A program made the translations under genes and the position numbers. DNA of 64,000 bases, taken from positions 62,001 to 126,000 of IMG/VR virus record IMGVR_UViG_3300046804_002325, one strand, 5' to 3'. Shown in pieces: positions 41,399-49,869 of the stretch. Numbering within the stretch: the stretch's first letter is position 1; every line of letters begins with the position of its first letter. The stretch is from a virus. A model generated the notes under the pieces. It worked only from the letters and a program-made list of their open reading frames with translations. It was not told where the DNA came from and made no database searches.

Positions 41399-41427
41399 AT
41401 TATAACACAACCGGTCTAATCTGGCAA
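41399..41427 (-). promoter_or_regulatory. TTGCCA-type promoter next to the late promoter
   Basis: Minus strand -35 TTGCCA (41427-41422), 17-bp spacer, -10 TATAAT (41404-41399). With the late promoter it gives the 41338 gene both early-type and late-type signals. Confidence 0.7.
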
Positions 41428-41450
41428 ATGTTGGATTCGATATATACGCT

Positions 41451-42131
41451 TCAATAATGTTCGATTTGACCATTTCCGGCCAGCCAACCCCAACAATATA
41501 ACCTGTCAAACTCGACCAGGTATTTCTCCGGAATGTTTAGGAAATGTCCATGTTCGGTATCCGGCACAACATTATTTGACAAATCTTTTAGGATTTCTTG
41601 CATAACCATAAGGTATGCGTCTAGTAATGAAGTGCAAAAGGAGAACATTCTGGTTATAAAGAGGTGTGTATTTGGATTATGCCAAGATACGATGCGTTTC
41701 TTAAACACAAATTTACCAAACAAATTATCATAATGTGAAATATCGAAACCATCTTCAAGTTCAGACCTAGCCGAGAATTTGAAGATTCTTTTAACATCTT
41801 TTAACAAGTTGTTTTGTTTTAATACTTGAAGTGTAGAAAACATCAAACAGTTTTCGCCATGACTTTTCAATCCATTTACTGCACAGAACCTGACATTTGG
41901 TTCTTCCGACATGTCAATATAGTAGTTGCATAATGAAGCAATAGCCTCTTTCTCTAGGTCTGTGACAGGCCTAACGGACACATCTGAAAAAGCGATAATT
42001 GCTTCTGGTACTTTTTCTCTTAACGATTTTAATGTGGCAATAGTTTGCGAAAACCTTTGGTCATCACTAAATGCACCCATTGTTGGTTTGAGTGCGGAAG
42101 TTACGATGAATAGGTTTTTATCTGGTATCAT
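41451..42131 (-). CDS. Uncharacterised protein of the glycan cluster
   Basis: 226 residues, start overlapping the HAD-fusion gene by 4 bases. Begins MIPDKNLFIVTSALKP and contains RFSQTIATLKSLREKVPEA, a layout like that of GT-A-type glycosyltransferases or sugar-modifying proteins, but without a clear DxD motif. Context (five carbohydrate genes follow) suggests a glycan role. Confidence 0.5.
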   Translation of the reverse strand: MIPDKNLFIVTSALKPTMGAFSDDQRFSQTIATLKSLREKVPEAIIAFSDVSVRPVTDLEKEAIASLCNYYIDMSEEPNVRFCAVNGLKSHGENCLMFSTLQVLKQNNLLKDVKRIFKFSARSELEDGFDISHYDNLFGKFVFKKRIVSWHNPNTHLFITRMFSFCTSLLDAYLMVMQEILKDLSNNVVPDTEHGHFLNIPEKYLVEFDRLYCWGWLAGNGQIEHY

Positions 42132-43153
42132 AAGAAATCACTTAGGTTATCCGAATCCCGTTTGATGTTGATTGCCTCAGCTCGTGGATATGGATTTGCG
42201 TTGTTGTAATCATTGATTAGTATGCGTCTTGAGTTCTGCAAACCTTCAATCAAGGTGAAACTCATAAAACCTAAGTCATATAGCATTTGACGAGTTTCTG
42301 CTCTGTACTGTGGTTCTCTTGCTGTAGTAAAGATGAACTGAGCACCTTTGGCCTGCCACTCCAACAATCGTTTGATATTGTTTTGTAATGGAACAACAGG
42401 TTTCTTGGCTTCCAAGTCCAGTCTGGATTGTGCTTGAATGATTGTACCGTCAATATCACAGAAGATAACAGGTTTATCATTATGTTCAAACCAATCTTGT
42501 GCGGTGCCAACATCAACATAGTTGGTCACATGTTTTTCGGTGAAGATTTGCATATTGTGTATGCAACGACCAATCACATCAGAAACAAACACTTCTCTTT
42601 CGGTAGTAAGAGATTCAAAGGCTTGTTTGTACATCATTGCTGATGAGAACTTATAACCACCAACACAGAATGTATTAGACACAACTTCTTTCTCTACGAT
42701 ATCGTAAATGATACCATCATTATTTGCAATCGTAAAAGACTTAGATGAAAGTTTCTTCAACACCTCATGTTGTGATACATTAGACACACAAACATAATTG
42801 CCTTCTGTAAAGTCATGTTCAAAATAACTGTCACAGTCTTTGATAAAGATTTCAGATGTGTGTAAACCAGCTTGCTGAATGATTTGGTATACTGTGTCTG
42901 CTGGACCACGGGTTGGTTTATCAATAATCACAAAATTGATATTATCCATCCATTCGTGTTGGATTTGTTTAATCACATCATACTTGTCTTGGTGTTCTTT
43001 TAGAATACCAATGTGTATACGATAACCACGCTGCCTGTAGGAACGCAAGGCATTCATCAACATCATATCACCCTTGTAATCATACAAGAGATATTTTGGT
43101 TTCATGTCTGGGAATCTGGTAGACAGACCAGCTGCTGGTACAATTATTTCCAT
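42128..43153 (-). CDS. Sugar nucleotidyltransferase fused to HAD phosphatase
   Basis: 341 residues. N-terminal NTP-transferase: PAAGLSTRFPDMKPKYL (residues 6-22). C-terminal HAD domain: FCDIDGTI (about 231-238) with TTAREPQY (about 273). Such NTase-HAD fusions occur in capsule or LPS-type gene clusters that make NDP-sugars and control sugar phosphates. Supplies activated sugar to the neighbouring glycosyltransferases. Confidence 0.78.
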   Translation of the reverse strand: MEIIVPAAGLSTRFPDMKPKYLLYDYKGDMMLMNALRSYRQRGYRIHIGILKEHQDKYDVIKQIQHEWMDNINFVIIDKPTRGPADTVYQIIQQAGLHTSEIFIKDCDSYFEHDFTEGNYVCVSNVSQHEVLKKLSSKSFTIANNDGIIYDIVEKEVVSNTFCVGGYKFSSAMMYKQAFESLTTEREVFVSDVIGRCIHNMQIFTEKHVTNYVDVGTAQDWFEHNDKPVIFCDIDGTIIQAQSRLDLEAKKPVVPLQNNIKRLLEWQAKGAQFIFTTAREPQYRAETRQMLYDLGFMSFTLIEGLQNSRRILINDYNNANPYPRAEAINIKRDSDNLSDFL

Positions 43154-43887
43154 AGTCTATTAATCTCTCTCAAAATAAATTCACGCTCAAAATCACCTTC
43201 TTTGGTATGTAGATACACTCTCAACAACATCAGAATCAAAACATTATCATTGAAGGCATCTGGATAACACTCTCGCAATGTATCCTGGATGTTCTGTAAC
43301 TTGAAGTCTAGTTTCGCATCACTATGACGGAGAAACCATTTACATTCCAAGTCCTGGCGAAGTTTGGCCACATCAAACACCCACGAATCATACTCAACTG
43401 TCACCGCATCTATCATATGGAAACCTGGATCGGTATAAATGATATTCTCTAAGGTCAGGTCACCATGATACATTGATTGTGGTATATTTTTCGGCAACTT
43501 TGCAATCAGTTGTTCTTTGGTGAATGGTAAACCTTCATGTGAATCCAACCATGCCAATTTTTGATAGTATGTTTTCGTGTAGTCTTTGATTATACTATTT
43601 TCAGAGAAACAGTCAAGTGTAACCAGTAAGAACTCTTGCAACTTTGTGGAAGTATTATGTAGTAGATAGTTTTTCATATCTAAACCATGAATGTATTCCA
43701 TCTCTAAGGTTTGGTTCAGGTATGTGTATATTTCAGGAACAGGATAACCAGACTTGTATAAGGCACTCAATCGTTCATAATTTCTATCAACATTTTTGAA
43801 TTTGCGTACCCATAATCCAGAATCATTTTCCATCAAAGTCACTTCACTACCAGAATGACCTTTCAACTCTTTTAAGATTTTCGCCAT
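43144..43887 (-). CDS. Aminoglycoside-phosphotransferase-fold kinase
   Basis: 247 residues. Catalytic loop YHGDLTLENIIY (about 139-150) and metal-binding MIDAVTVEYDSWVFDVAKL (about 157-175) are APH/choline kinase-type motifs. Probably phosphorylates a sugar or other small molecule in the cluster. Overlaps the downstream gene by 10 bases. Confidence 0.75.
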   Translation of the reverse strand: MAKILKELKGHSGSEVTLMENDSGLWVRKFKNVDRNYERLSALYKSGYPVPEIYTYLNQTLEMEYIHGLDMKNYLLHNTSTKLQEFLLVTLDCFSENSIIKDYTKTYYQKLAWLDSHEGLPFTKEQLIAKLPKNIPQSMYHGDLTLENIIYTDPGFHMIDAVTVEYDSWVFDVAKLRQDLECKWFLRHSDAKLDFKLQNIQDTLRECYPDAFNDNVLILMLLRVYLHTKEGDFEREFILREINRLWK

Positions 43888-44549
43888 TCTTCAATATCGT
43901 CCCTAATCAAAGAATGCCATGTGCCGTTGTAGTTTCCTGGTGGGAATGGATTGTTCATATTAACATACACAAGGTTCTCTCCGTGGAGTCCATGTTCATG
44001 TAAGTTGGCTCTCATCATATCTTCACCAATAAATTGATTGCCTGCATTATAATACTTGTCAAGGTTTAGAAAAGTTGACATATACTTCATCATGGTTTGT
44101 TTTGAACCAAATGCAAACTGGTCATTACCAAAATCTCTTTCTGGTACCATACGACAATTTGGAATATACAACTTGGTATTGTCAAGTTCTTCAAAAGGAA
44201 TCTTTACATTCAAAGCATAGTCTGTACGAGCCTTAATAACCCAATCATAATCACCATGAATCAAAGTACTGCACATATACATTGAGTATAACATTCTGTA
44301 TGTGAATCGTGGTGGATGTCTCTCTGCGTTAGGTGTATTTGTATATTTTGAATCAAAGTCACCAACAGGTGGTTCTTCAAAAACATAATCGAGTGGTTTA
44401 TAGGTATGAAGTAATTCATTTCCTTCATCCATGTGCCAAGTATGAATGTAAACATCCACATCATAATGGTCTAAAAGGTTACGCTTGTAGTATTCGTAAC
44501 CTTTTTCAAAACTTCTGGCTTGACCAGAGAAACATAATGCAATTTTCAT
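43872..44549 (-). CDS. Glycosyltransferase-like protein
   Basis: 225 residues from ATG 44549 (ATGA with the upstream stop). Opening MKIALCFSGQARSFEKGYEY, then DYDWVIKARTDYALNV (about 102-117) with RTD as a DxD-like sugar-nucleotide site. The GQ.R pattern is shared with the next gene, so the two are related glycosyltransferases of an unclassified GT-A group. Confidence 0.65.
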   Translation of the reverse strand: MKIALCFSGQARSFEKGYEYYKRNLLDHYDVDVYIHTWHMDEGNELLHTYKPLDYVFEEPPVGDFDSKYTNTPNAERHPPRFTYRMLYSMYMCSTLIHGDYDWVIKARTDYALNVKIPFEELDNTKLYIPNCRMVPERDFGNDQFAFGSKQTMMKYMSTFLNLDKYYNAGNQFIGEDMMRANLHEHGLHGENLVYVNMNNPFPPGNYNGTWHSLIRDDIEEWRKS

Positions 44550-45250
44550 CTTTGTAAATATACAGGTAAATTTGTTGTATGATATGTATGACCGTTCATA
44601 ATGATGTTTCTCATCAACATCAGATGCGGACAATATCTGGTTTTAATGTGTGTTTGTATATCTTGTTCAGGATATTTCTTAACATTCCTCAACCAATCCA
44701 AGAACTCTGGTTCCCACGGTGTTGAATGTAATCTCTCATAATCTTTATATAAGAAGTAACTTTTGGTCATTGACATTGGCATAATAGCAAAAATATCAGA
44801 GATTAGATTGTATGATTCTTCTTCTGGTGTTATGATTCTATCAACAGAATGAAACATAAACATTTGTTTGAAACCAATATCATAACGACAGTAAACAACC
44901 ACATCATAATCTTGGTTGACCATTTGAAGTGCCGCATCTCTACTGTAATTCATAGAAGCATTGCCTGCAAGTTTATCTTCGTTAGGTCCTTTTGGATTGG
45001 CAGACAAGATGCGTTCTTCAATATGTTTGAATTCATCCATAAGACTATCAGTTATTGGTTGTTGAAAGATTCGTTTTGGTTGTAGTCTATCTTTCACCTC
45101 ATGGAACTGTCTTAGATTTTCCTGTTCATCCTCAACTCCCCACAGATGTGCATACACATCCAACTCATTCGTATCAATGAACTCTTTTAGTCTAGGCCAA
45201 GTATTATCGAATGTACGATACTGGCCTGATATCACCATGCACTTTTTCAT
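44546..45250 (-). CDS. Glycosyltransferase-like protein
   Basis: 234 residues from ATG 45250 (ATGA). MKKCMVISGQYRTFDNTW opening and YDVVVYCRYDIGFK (about 110) with a DxD-like RYD. Same family as its downstream neighbour. Probably adds sugar to a phage or host surface molecule or to DNA. Confidence 0.62.
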   Translation of the reverse strand: MKKCMVISGQYRTFDNTWPRLKEFIDTNELDVYAHLWGVEDEQENLRQFHEVKDRLQPKRIFQQPITDSLMDEFKHIEERILSANPKGPNEDKLAGNASMNYSRDAALQMVNQDYDVVVYCRYDIGFKQMFMFHSVDRIITPEEESYNLISDIFAIMPMSMTKSYFLYKDYERLHSTPWEPEFLDWLRNVKKYPEQDIQTHIKTRYCPHLMLMRNIIMNGHTYHTTNLPVYLQR

Positions 45251-45810
45251 TTGATCCAGTACCAAACATCAGATTCTGTGATTTGAATTGTTTTACCAAC
45301 TTTTGCGGCAAACTCATCAGCTGCTTGACGAACACCAGGAATGGCATTGTAATCGTGACCTGCAAAGATGCCACCTTCTTTTAATTTTGGATAGTAGTTT
45401 GCACAATCTTTGGTCAACTGGTCATATTCATGTAGACCATCAATAAAGATTAAATCAAAGAAATTATCGAAAACACGCTCTGCAGCATCATCAGAATATT
45501 CACGCAACAAAGCAAAACGGTTCTTGTAACCAGACAATCTATTCATAAATCGTTCATAAACAACTTCACGTTCATTCAAGTTATTGCCATTCCAATCAAT
45601 ATAGTTGACATAAGGATCAATACCAGTTAAAGTAAGGTGTGGATTGCTGTCCAACAAAAATTGTGTAGTGTCACCAATATCACAACCAATCTCGAGCACT
45701 TTTGGATTTTGCATCTTTGCAACCATGGCACCTAGGCCATAACCAGAACACTTGAATATTGGTTGACCGAAAGCCTGTGTCTCGGTGTTAAATGTAATAA
45801 TATCACTCAT
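45247..45810 (-). CDS. Class I SAM-dependent methyltransferase
   Basis: 187 residues. SAM motif I VLEIGCDIGDTTQFLL (about residues 38-53), GIDPYVNY (motif II) and FFDLIFIDGLHEYDQ (about 114-128) fit Methyltransf_24-type enzymes. In glycan clusters these often methylate sugars. Four-base overlap with the glycosyltransferase. Confidence 0.82.
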   Translation of the reverse strand: MSDIITFNTETQAFGQPIFKCSGYGLGAMVAKMQNPKVLEIGCDIGDTTQFLLDSNPHLTLTGIDPYVNYIDWNGNNLNEREVVYERFMNRLSGYKNRFALLREYSDDAAERVFDNFFDLIFIDGLHEYDQLTKDCANYYPKLKEGGIFAGHDYNAIPGVRQAADEFAAKVGKTIQITESDVWYWIK

Positions 45811-45812
45811 AG

Positions 45813-46679
45813 TTAAACCTTATATGTAAAATAGTTTTCAGGATCTTTTTGTTTGTATTTCAATTGAATGAATTTTTTCCATTCTGGTACACGGTCATAT
45901 TGATGTACTATGTAGAATGTTTTGCCGTTGGCAGTTTTAACCACTCCATCTTCCATGATTGGTTCTTCTTCTAATAGATTTGGTCTGAATGAATCAATCT
46001 TTGATGGATCAACAACTGTGCCTGCTTGACATGCCCAACCGGTATTCATATCTGCCTTCATCACCACATTTTTATATGGTTGTGTATTAATTAACACATT
46101 GAAAACTGCTTGGTCAACAATTGGGATTGGACGATTGGTACCATTGGTAAAGATATTGAATACCAAATCTTTCATGTATTCTGCTGAACCACCTAAGACG
46201 CCAACATTATAAATTGTGTTGTCTTTGAATAGATTGTGTACATATGGTCCATAAGCCTGCAATAAGTTTTCGTTGCCCCAAGATTCATCTTTATATTTCA
46301 AACATTCTGAACCAGCAACGAGTTGATTCATGTCTCTGACACCGATGTTGTGGTAGTCCAAAAACTCAAATGGATTTTTCTGAAAATAAACATCTTTCAC
46401 ATCAGTTGTGATGACATATTCATAATCTTGCCAGTTCTTTTCTAAGAAATCGTAGATTGATAAGAATCGTAATACGTGTACTGGAATGTTTGCCTGTGGC
46501 ATTTCAACAATGTGAAAATTGTTGTTCAGGAGCCATTGTCTAGTTTCAACTGATGCATTACCAACACACATTACCTTGTCAGCGTCAGGCATTTGTTCAT
46601 TGATAGACAACACCCAAGGTTTCAATTCATTTATTCCATAATTGGTACAACCGCCAATTATGAGGTTCTTTTTTGCCAT
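45813..46679 (-). CDS. Glycosyltransferase-like protein
   Basis: 288 residues. LIIGGCTNYGINELKPWVLS start, with the DVKDVYFQKNPF segment (about residue 91-102) acting as a DxD-type motif and GVLGGSAEYMKDLVF later. GT-A fold expected. Part of the glycan cluster; acceptor unknown. Confidence 0.65.
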   Translation of the reverse strand: MAKKNLIIGGCTNYGINELKPWVLSINEQMPDADKVMCVGNASVETRQWLLNNNFHIVEMPQANIPVHVLRFLSIYDFLEKNWQDYEYVITTDVKDVYFQKNPFEFLDYHNIGVRDMNQLVAGSECLKYKDESWGNENLLQAYGPYVHNLFKDNTIYNVGVLGGSAEYMKDLVFNIFTNGTNRPIPIVDQAVFNVLINTQPYKNVVMKADMNTGWACQAGTVVDPSKIDSFRPNLLEEEPIMEDGVVKTANGKTFYIVHQYDRVPEWKKFIQLKYKQKDPENYFTYKV

Positions 46680-47377
46680 GGTAAAACTCCATTATATTTT
46701 TTGTTCATAATATCATTGCCGTAGAAGAAGAATTCTGGTTTAACAGAACCTTCATTTCCAGCAAGTCTGTAATTCACACTATATTCACATGTGCAATCGT
46801 AGTTCTTAAAGTGTTGAGATAATATATTCAACCAAACTCTATCTTGGCCCCAACCGCCGTGCCATACTTGTGCCAATTTTATCGCAATTTGAGTTTTAAG
46901 GCAATAACAATTAGTATCTATGTGATTATAATCACCACTAAAGACTGGCCATTTGCCTAATGATTCACAGTTATCATTGACCAGAAACTTACCTTCTTTA
47001 TCACATATCTTGCGTAAGGAATAAGTCCAATCAAGTCCCAAAACTTTGATATTGTCTATACACAACTGAACATGATTGGGGTCCAACCAACAGTCCTGGT
47101 CGAGATATAGTACATACTCGGTGTTGATTAGGTGTGTGAATGCTGCGTAGATTCGGTGTCCATAGAAACCGTTAGCACCCACATTAACTGGCAAGTAACC
47201 AAATTTCATTCTTGGATTACCAGCATATTCATCACAAATCACTTTTACTTTACCATAATGTTGTTGACCATCACATACAACATAACAATCGGTAAGATAA
47301 CTTTGATTCAATACACTTTCAATAGCTTTCCTTAACTCTGGTGCACCAGTAGTCGGAATAATCACAGTCGCAGTCAT
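46658..47377 (-). CDS. Family 2 glycosyltransferase
   Basis: 239 residues. MTATVIIPTTGAPELRKAIESVLNQS is the GT2 N-terminal pattern, with LYLDQDCWLDP (about residue 90-100) as the DxD metal site and WGQDRVW (about 177). Transfers sugar from NDP-sugar. Last gene of the glycan cluster before the conserved 89-aa gene; overlaps the downstream gene by 22 bases. Confidence 0.78.
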   Translation of the reverse strand: MTATVIIPTTGAPELRKAIESVLNQSYLTDCYVVCDGQQHYGKVKVICDEYAGNPRMKFGYLPVNVGANGFYGHRIYAAFTHLINTEYVLYLDQDCWLDPNHVQLCIDNIKVLGLDWTYSLRKICDKEGKFLVNDNCESLGKWPVFSGDYNHIDTNCYCLKTQIAIKLAQVWHGGWGQDRVWLNILSQHFKNYDCTCEYSVNYRLAGNEGSVKPEFFFYGNDIMNKKYNGVLPWQKRTS

Positions 47378-47380
47378 AAA

Positions 47381-47650
47381 TCATCCTCTAGTCAGTTTTT
47401 TAATCTTTTCTATTTGTTTTTCCAATGCAGGTTTGCGATTAGGCCAATATATGTATTCTTTATCTCCAGTGTCACGGAGTTTTTCCAGGAATGGAATGAT
47501 TATTTTTTCTAAATCTTCAAGTCTCTTTTCATATTCAGTTGAAGTTTCATCTTTGGCAATTTCAGCATGGCGTTTGATTTTTTCTTCATATTCTGCTGCT
47601 GATATGGCAGAGAAACCAAAATCATCATCACTATCAATCGTATGTTTCAT
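47381..47650 (-). CDS. Conserved T4-like phage protein, 89 aa
   Basis: Acidic start (DSDDDFGFSAISAAEYE), coiled-coil middle (KRLEDLEKIIIPFLEKLRD) and KEYIYWPNR near the end, a block shared with small proteins of T4-like environmental phages. Function unknown. Confidence 0.65.
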   Translation of the reverse strand: MKHTIDSDDDFGFSAISAAEYEEKIKRHAEIAKDETSTEYEKRLEDLEKIIIPFLEKLRDTGDKEYIYWPNRKPALEKQIEKIKKLTRG

Positions 47651-47652
47651 AA

Positions 47653-48732
47653 TTATAGGTAAGAGTAATCACACATCATACGGGTTGGGTAACCGTCACC
47701 ACCTTGCGTATCACGTATGTTTAGTTTAAGAATGTAATGACCTGTTTCAATTTCCATATCAATACGCTTGCCTGTTCCTGATTTACCACCATAGTAAACG
47801 GTACAAGATTTTGGTGTTGCTGCTTCTTCCATATACTTTTCATCAACTTCATAAACTTCTGTCTTGCCAGTTAATTTGTGTACGATGGTGTATCCATGGC
47901 CAACACCAGATTTCAGAAAGTCTTTCAAGTCTTTCTTTTGTTTGCCTGACATTGTTTTCCAAATATCCTCAACATAACCCTTTTTGAGTTTGCCATTATA
48001 AATGTCACAGAATAGTGCATCATTAATGTTGAACATATCTAAAATTTTTAATCCATCTTTATTTTTAATTCTACCAGTTTTGATTTCTGCTGGAGAAAGA
48101 ACTGTACGAACACCAGAGTTGAAGAATGTAACTGTACCACCAGTTTTCAAACTCAAATAAATCTCTTTCTTTTTATCACAAATCAAAGTAATATCTGTAA
48201 CAACTGGACCTAAATTGTTATTCATTACTGGAATTTTGGATGATATTAAAACTTTTGGTGAGAATATGAATGGTCGTTTATTGTTTAGTTCACCAACCAT
48301 TTTAACTTCCAACGATTTGCACTTGTCCAATTTATGTAACTTAACAATATCTGCAACAGCATCGGCCAGTTTTGTGTCGGTGATTTTTCCACCGGCCCAC
48401 CAAGTTTGAATTGCCTCAGCAAGTTGTCCTTCGTAAAGATTACCTTTGTTTTGTACACCACGACCACCAGCAGAACCCGAACCAAACTTCATTGTTATTT
48501 TGGTGACCTTGGCTTCCCTTTTAATTTTTGCCAAGTCGATATCAGTTTGTAAATCTCTGGTGACATTAATCTTGCTGATTGCTTTCGGATCAATGTTGAT
48601 TGGAGTTGGCACCTTACTGAACTTACTTTTTAGATATGCAAAGACATTGATTATTTCATCAATCTTAGCCTTGTCACCTTTCAAGGTTTGTTTAATTTCT
48701 GTTGCAGTTGTTGGGAAAAATGTATAAGCCAA
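47653..48732 (-). CDS. Conserved phage protein with nuclease-like core
   Basis: 359 residues. Start set at TTG 48732 with GGAG six bases upstream, giving MAYTFFPT. The middle segment VVTDITLICDKKKEIYLSLKTG (D ... S-x-K) looks like a degenerate PD-(D/E)XK core, preceded by GNLYEGQLAEAI. Known from environmental T4-like phages without function. A late-type GATAAATA lies at 48757-48764. Confidence 0.6.
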   Translation of the reverse strand: MAYTFFPTTATEIKQTLKGDKAKIDEIINVFAYLKSKFSKVPTPINIDPKAISKINVTRDLQTDIDLAKIKREAKVTKITMKFGSGSAGGRGVQNKGNLYEGQLAEAIQTWWAGGKITDTKLADAVADIVKLHKLDKCKSLEVKMVGELNNKRPFIFSPKVLISSKIPVMNNNLGPVVTDITLICDKKKEIYLSLKTGGTVTFFNSGVRTVLSPAEIKTGRIKNKDGLKILDMFNINDALFCDIYNGKLKKGYVEDIWKTMSGKQKKDLKDFLKSGVGHGYTIVHKLTGKTEVYEVDEKYMEEAATPKSCTVYYGGKSGTGKRIDMEIETGHYILKLNIRDTQGGDGYPTRMMCDYSYL

Positions 48733-48756
48733 TTTGCTCTCCAATAAAGATACACA

Positions 48757-48764
48757 TATTTATC
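48757..48764 (-). promoter_or_regulatory. T4-type late promoter candidate
   Basis: GATAAATA on the minus strand, 25 bases before the proposed TTG start of 47653-48732. Confidence 0.45.
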
Positions 48765-49869
48765 TGATAATTTGAATCTCTTTTCCAGAAGTCCAAATCT
48801 CAAGTTCAGTTCTCAAACGACCTTCATTGTGAAGTGTTGCATACCGATTGACGGCCTTGTTTCTCCACCATTCAACGAGGTTTGCCAGTTTGTGTTTTTC
48901 ATAGTTTTCACCAGGAATAAGAACATCAGTCTTACAGTTCACATAATCGACCATATTCTTAAACCCATAGTCACTGATGTAATACCGTTTCTGTTCAGTT
49001 AGACCTTTGGCCTTTTCAATAGTCTTATTGAATGCTTCACCTTCTTTGGTGCCTTTGAGTGCTGCTTTGGTCAAAGAAATGATTTTCATGGAAATTTTGA
49101 GTTTCTTACTAGAGGCATCTTTATCAACCAATGGACCTGTAATCTTTTCAACATAATCACGCAGTTCTGTATAAGGTTTACCGTGCATCATAGGCAAAAA
49201 GTCTGAGTCTGTCAAGCCCTTGTATCTAATAAATGGTTTCATACCATCATACTGAGATACTGTCTTAGAACTTCCGTATAAACTGGTAGTTTCAAACAAA
49301 CACAGATTCATATCATACTTCTTGTTCACAATCTCACGGACTTCATGTGAAGTACAGATTGCAGCCAACAGTTTACCACCAAGGTAATTGTAACCGAATG
49401 GTTGTGCAGGAACAATAACAAAACCCATCATTGCAGAGTTATTGAATCGTTTACCCCACTCAGGTTGTTGTGTGAAGACCTGTCCTAACATATCATTTCT
49501 AGGTTTACAATTAATCACTGGTGAACCAAGGCGAATGAAACCAACGAATTTTCCTGTGTTTGTTTCTTTTACTGCTAATTTAACATTACGACCAACAGGT
49601 GCAATATTGATATGTGATGATGTAATATTGAGTAGTGTTTCCCATGTTGATGTGGGTATTTCACACACTTCAAAATTCATATCTTTCGGATGCATGGTGA
49701 AATCTTGAAACAAATCTTCTTCTGGTCCAAAACCAGGAATTGAAGTTGGCATATTTTCCAAGTCATTCAACTTCTGGTCACGCATGTATTCATCAATACG
49801 GTCAAAGTTACTAAAATAATCTTCAAATGCCTTGGCACAATGCAAGGCTTCATCAAAACTCAATTTCAT
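48760..49869 (-). CDS. DUF4338/DruA-like protein
   Basis: 369 residues. The segments GFIRLGSPVINCKPRNDMLG, then MGFVIVPAQPFGYNYLGGKLLA and CLFETTSLYGSSK resemble the DUF4338 family, to which the Druantia anti-phage protein DruA belongs. T4-like environmental phages carry this gene as a stable part of the replication block. Its role may be in DNA processing. The link to Druantia is a family resemblance, not function. Confidence 0.6.
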   Translation of the reverse strand: MKLSFDEALHCAKAFEDYFSNFDRIDEYMRDQKLNDLENMPTSIPGFGPEEDLFQDFTMHPKDMNFEVCEIPTSTWETLLNITSSHINIAPVGRNVKLAVKETNTGKFVGFIRLGSPVINCKPRNDMLGQVFTQQPEWGKRFNNSAMMGFVIVPAQPFGYNYLGGKLLAAICTSHEVREIVNKKYDMNLCLFETTSLYGSSKTVSQYDGMKPFIRYKGLTDSDFLPMMHGKPYTELRDYVEKITGPLVDKDASSKKLKISMKIISLTKAALKGTKEGEAFNKTIEKAKGLTEQKRYYISDYGFKNMVDYVNCKTDVLIPGENYEKHKLANLVEWWRNKAVNRYATLHNEGRLRTELEIWTSGKEIQIIR

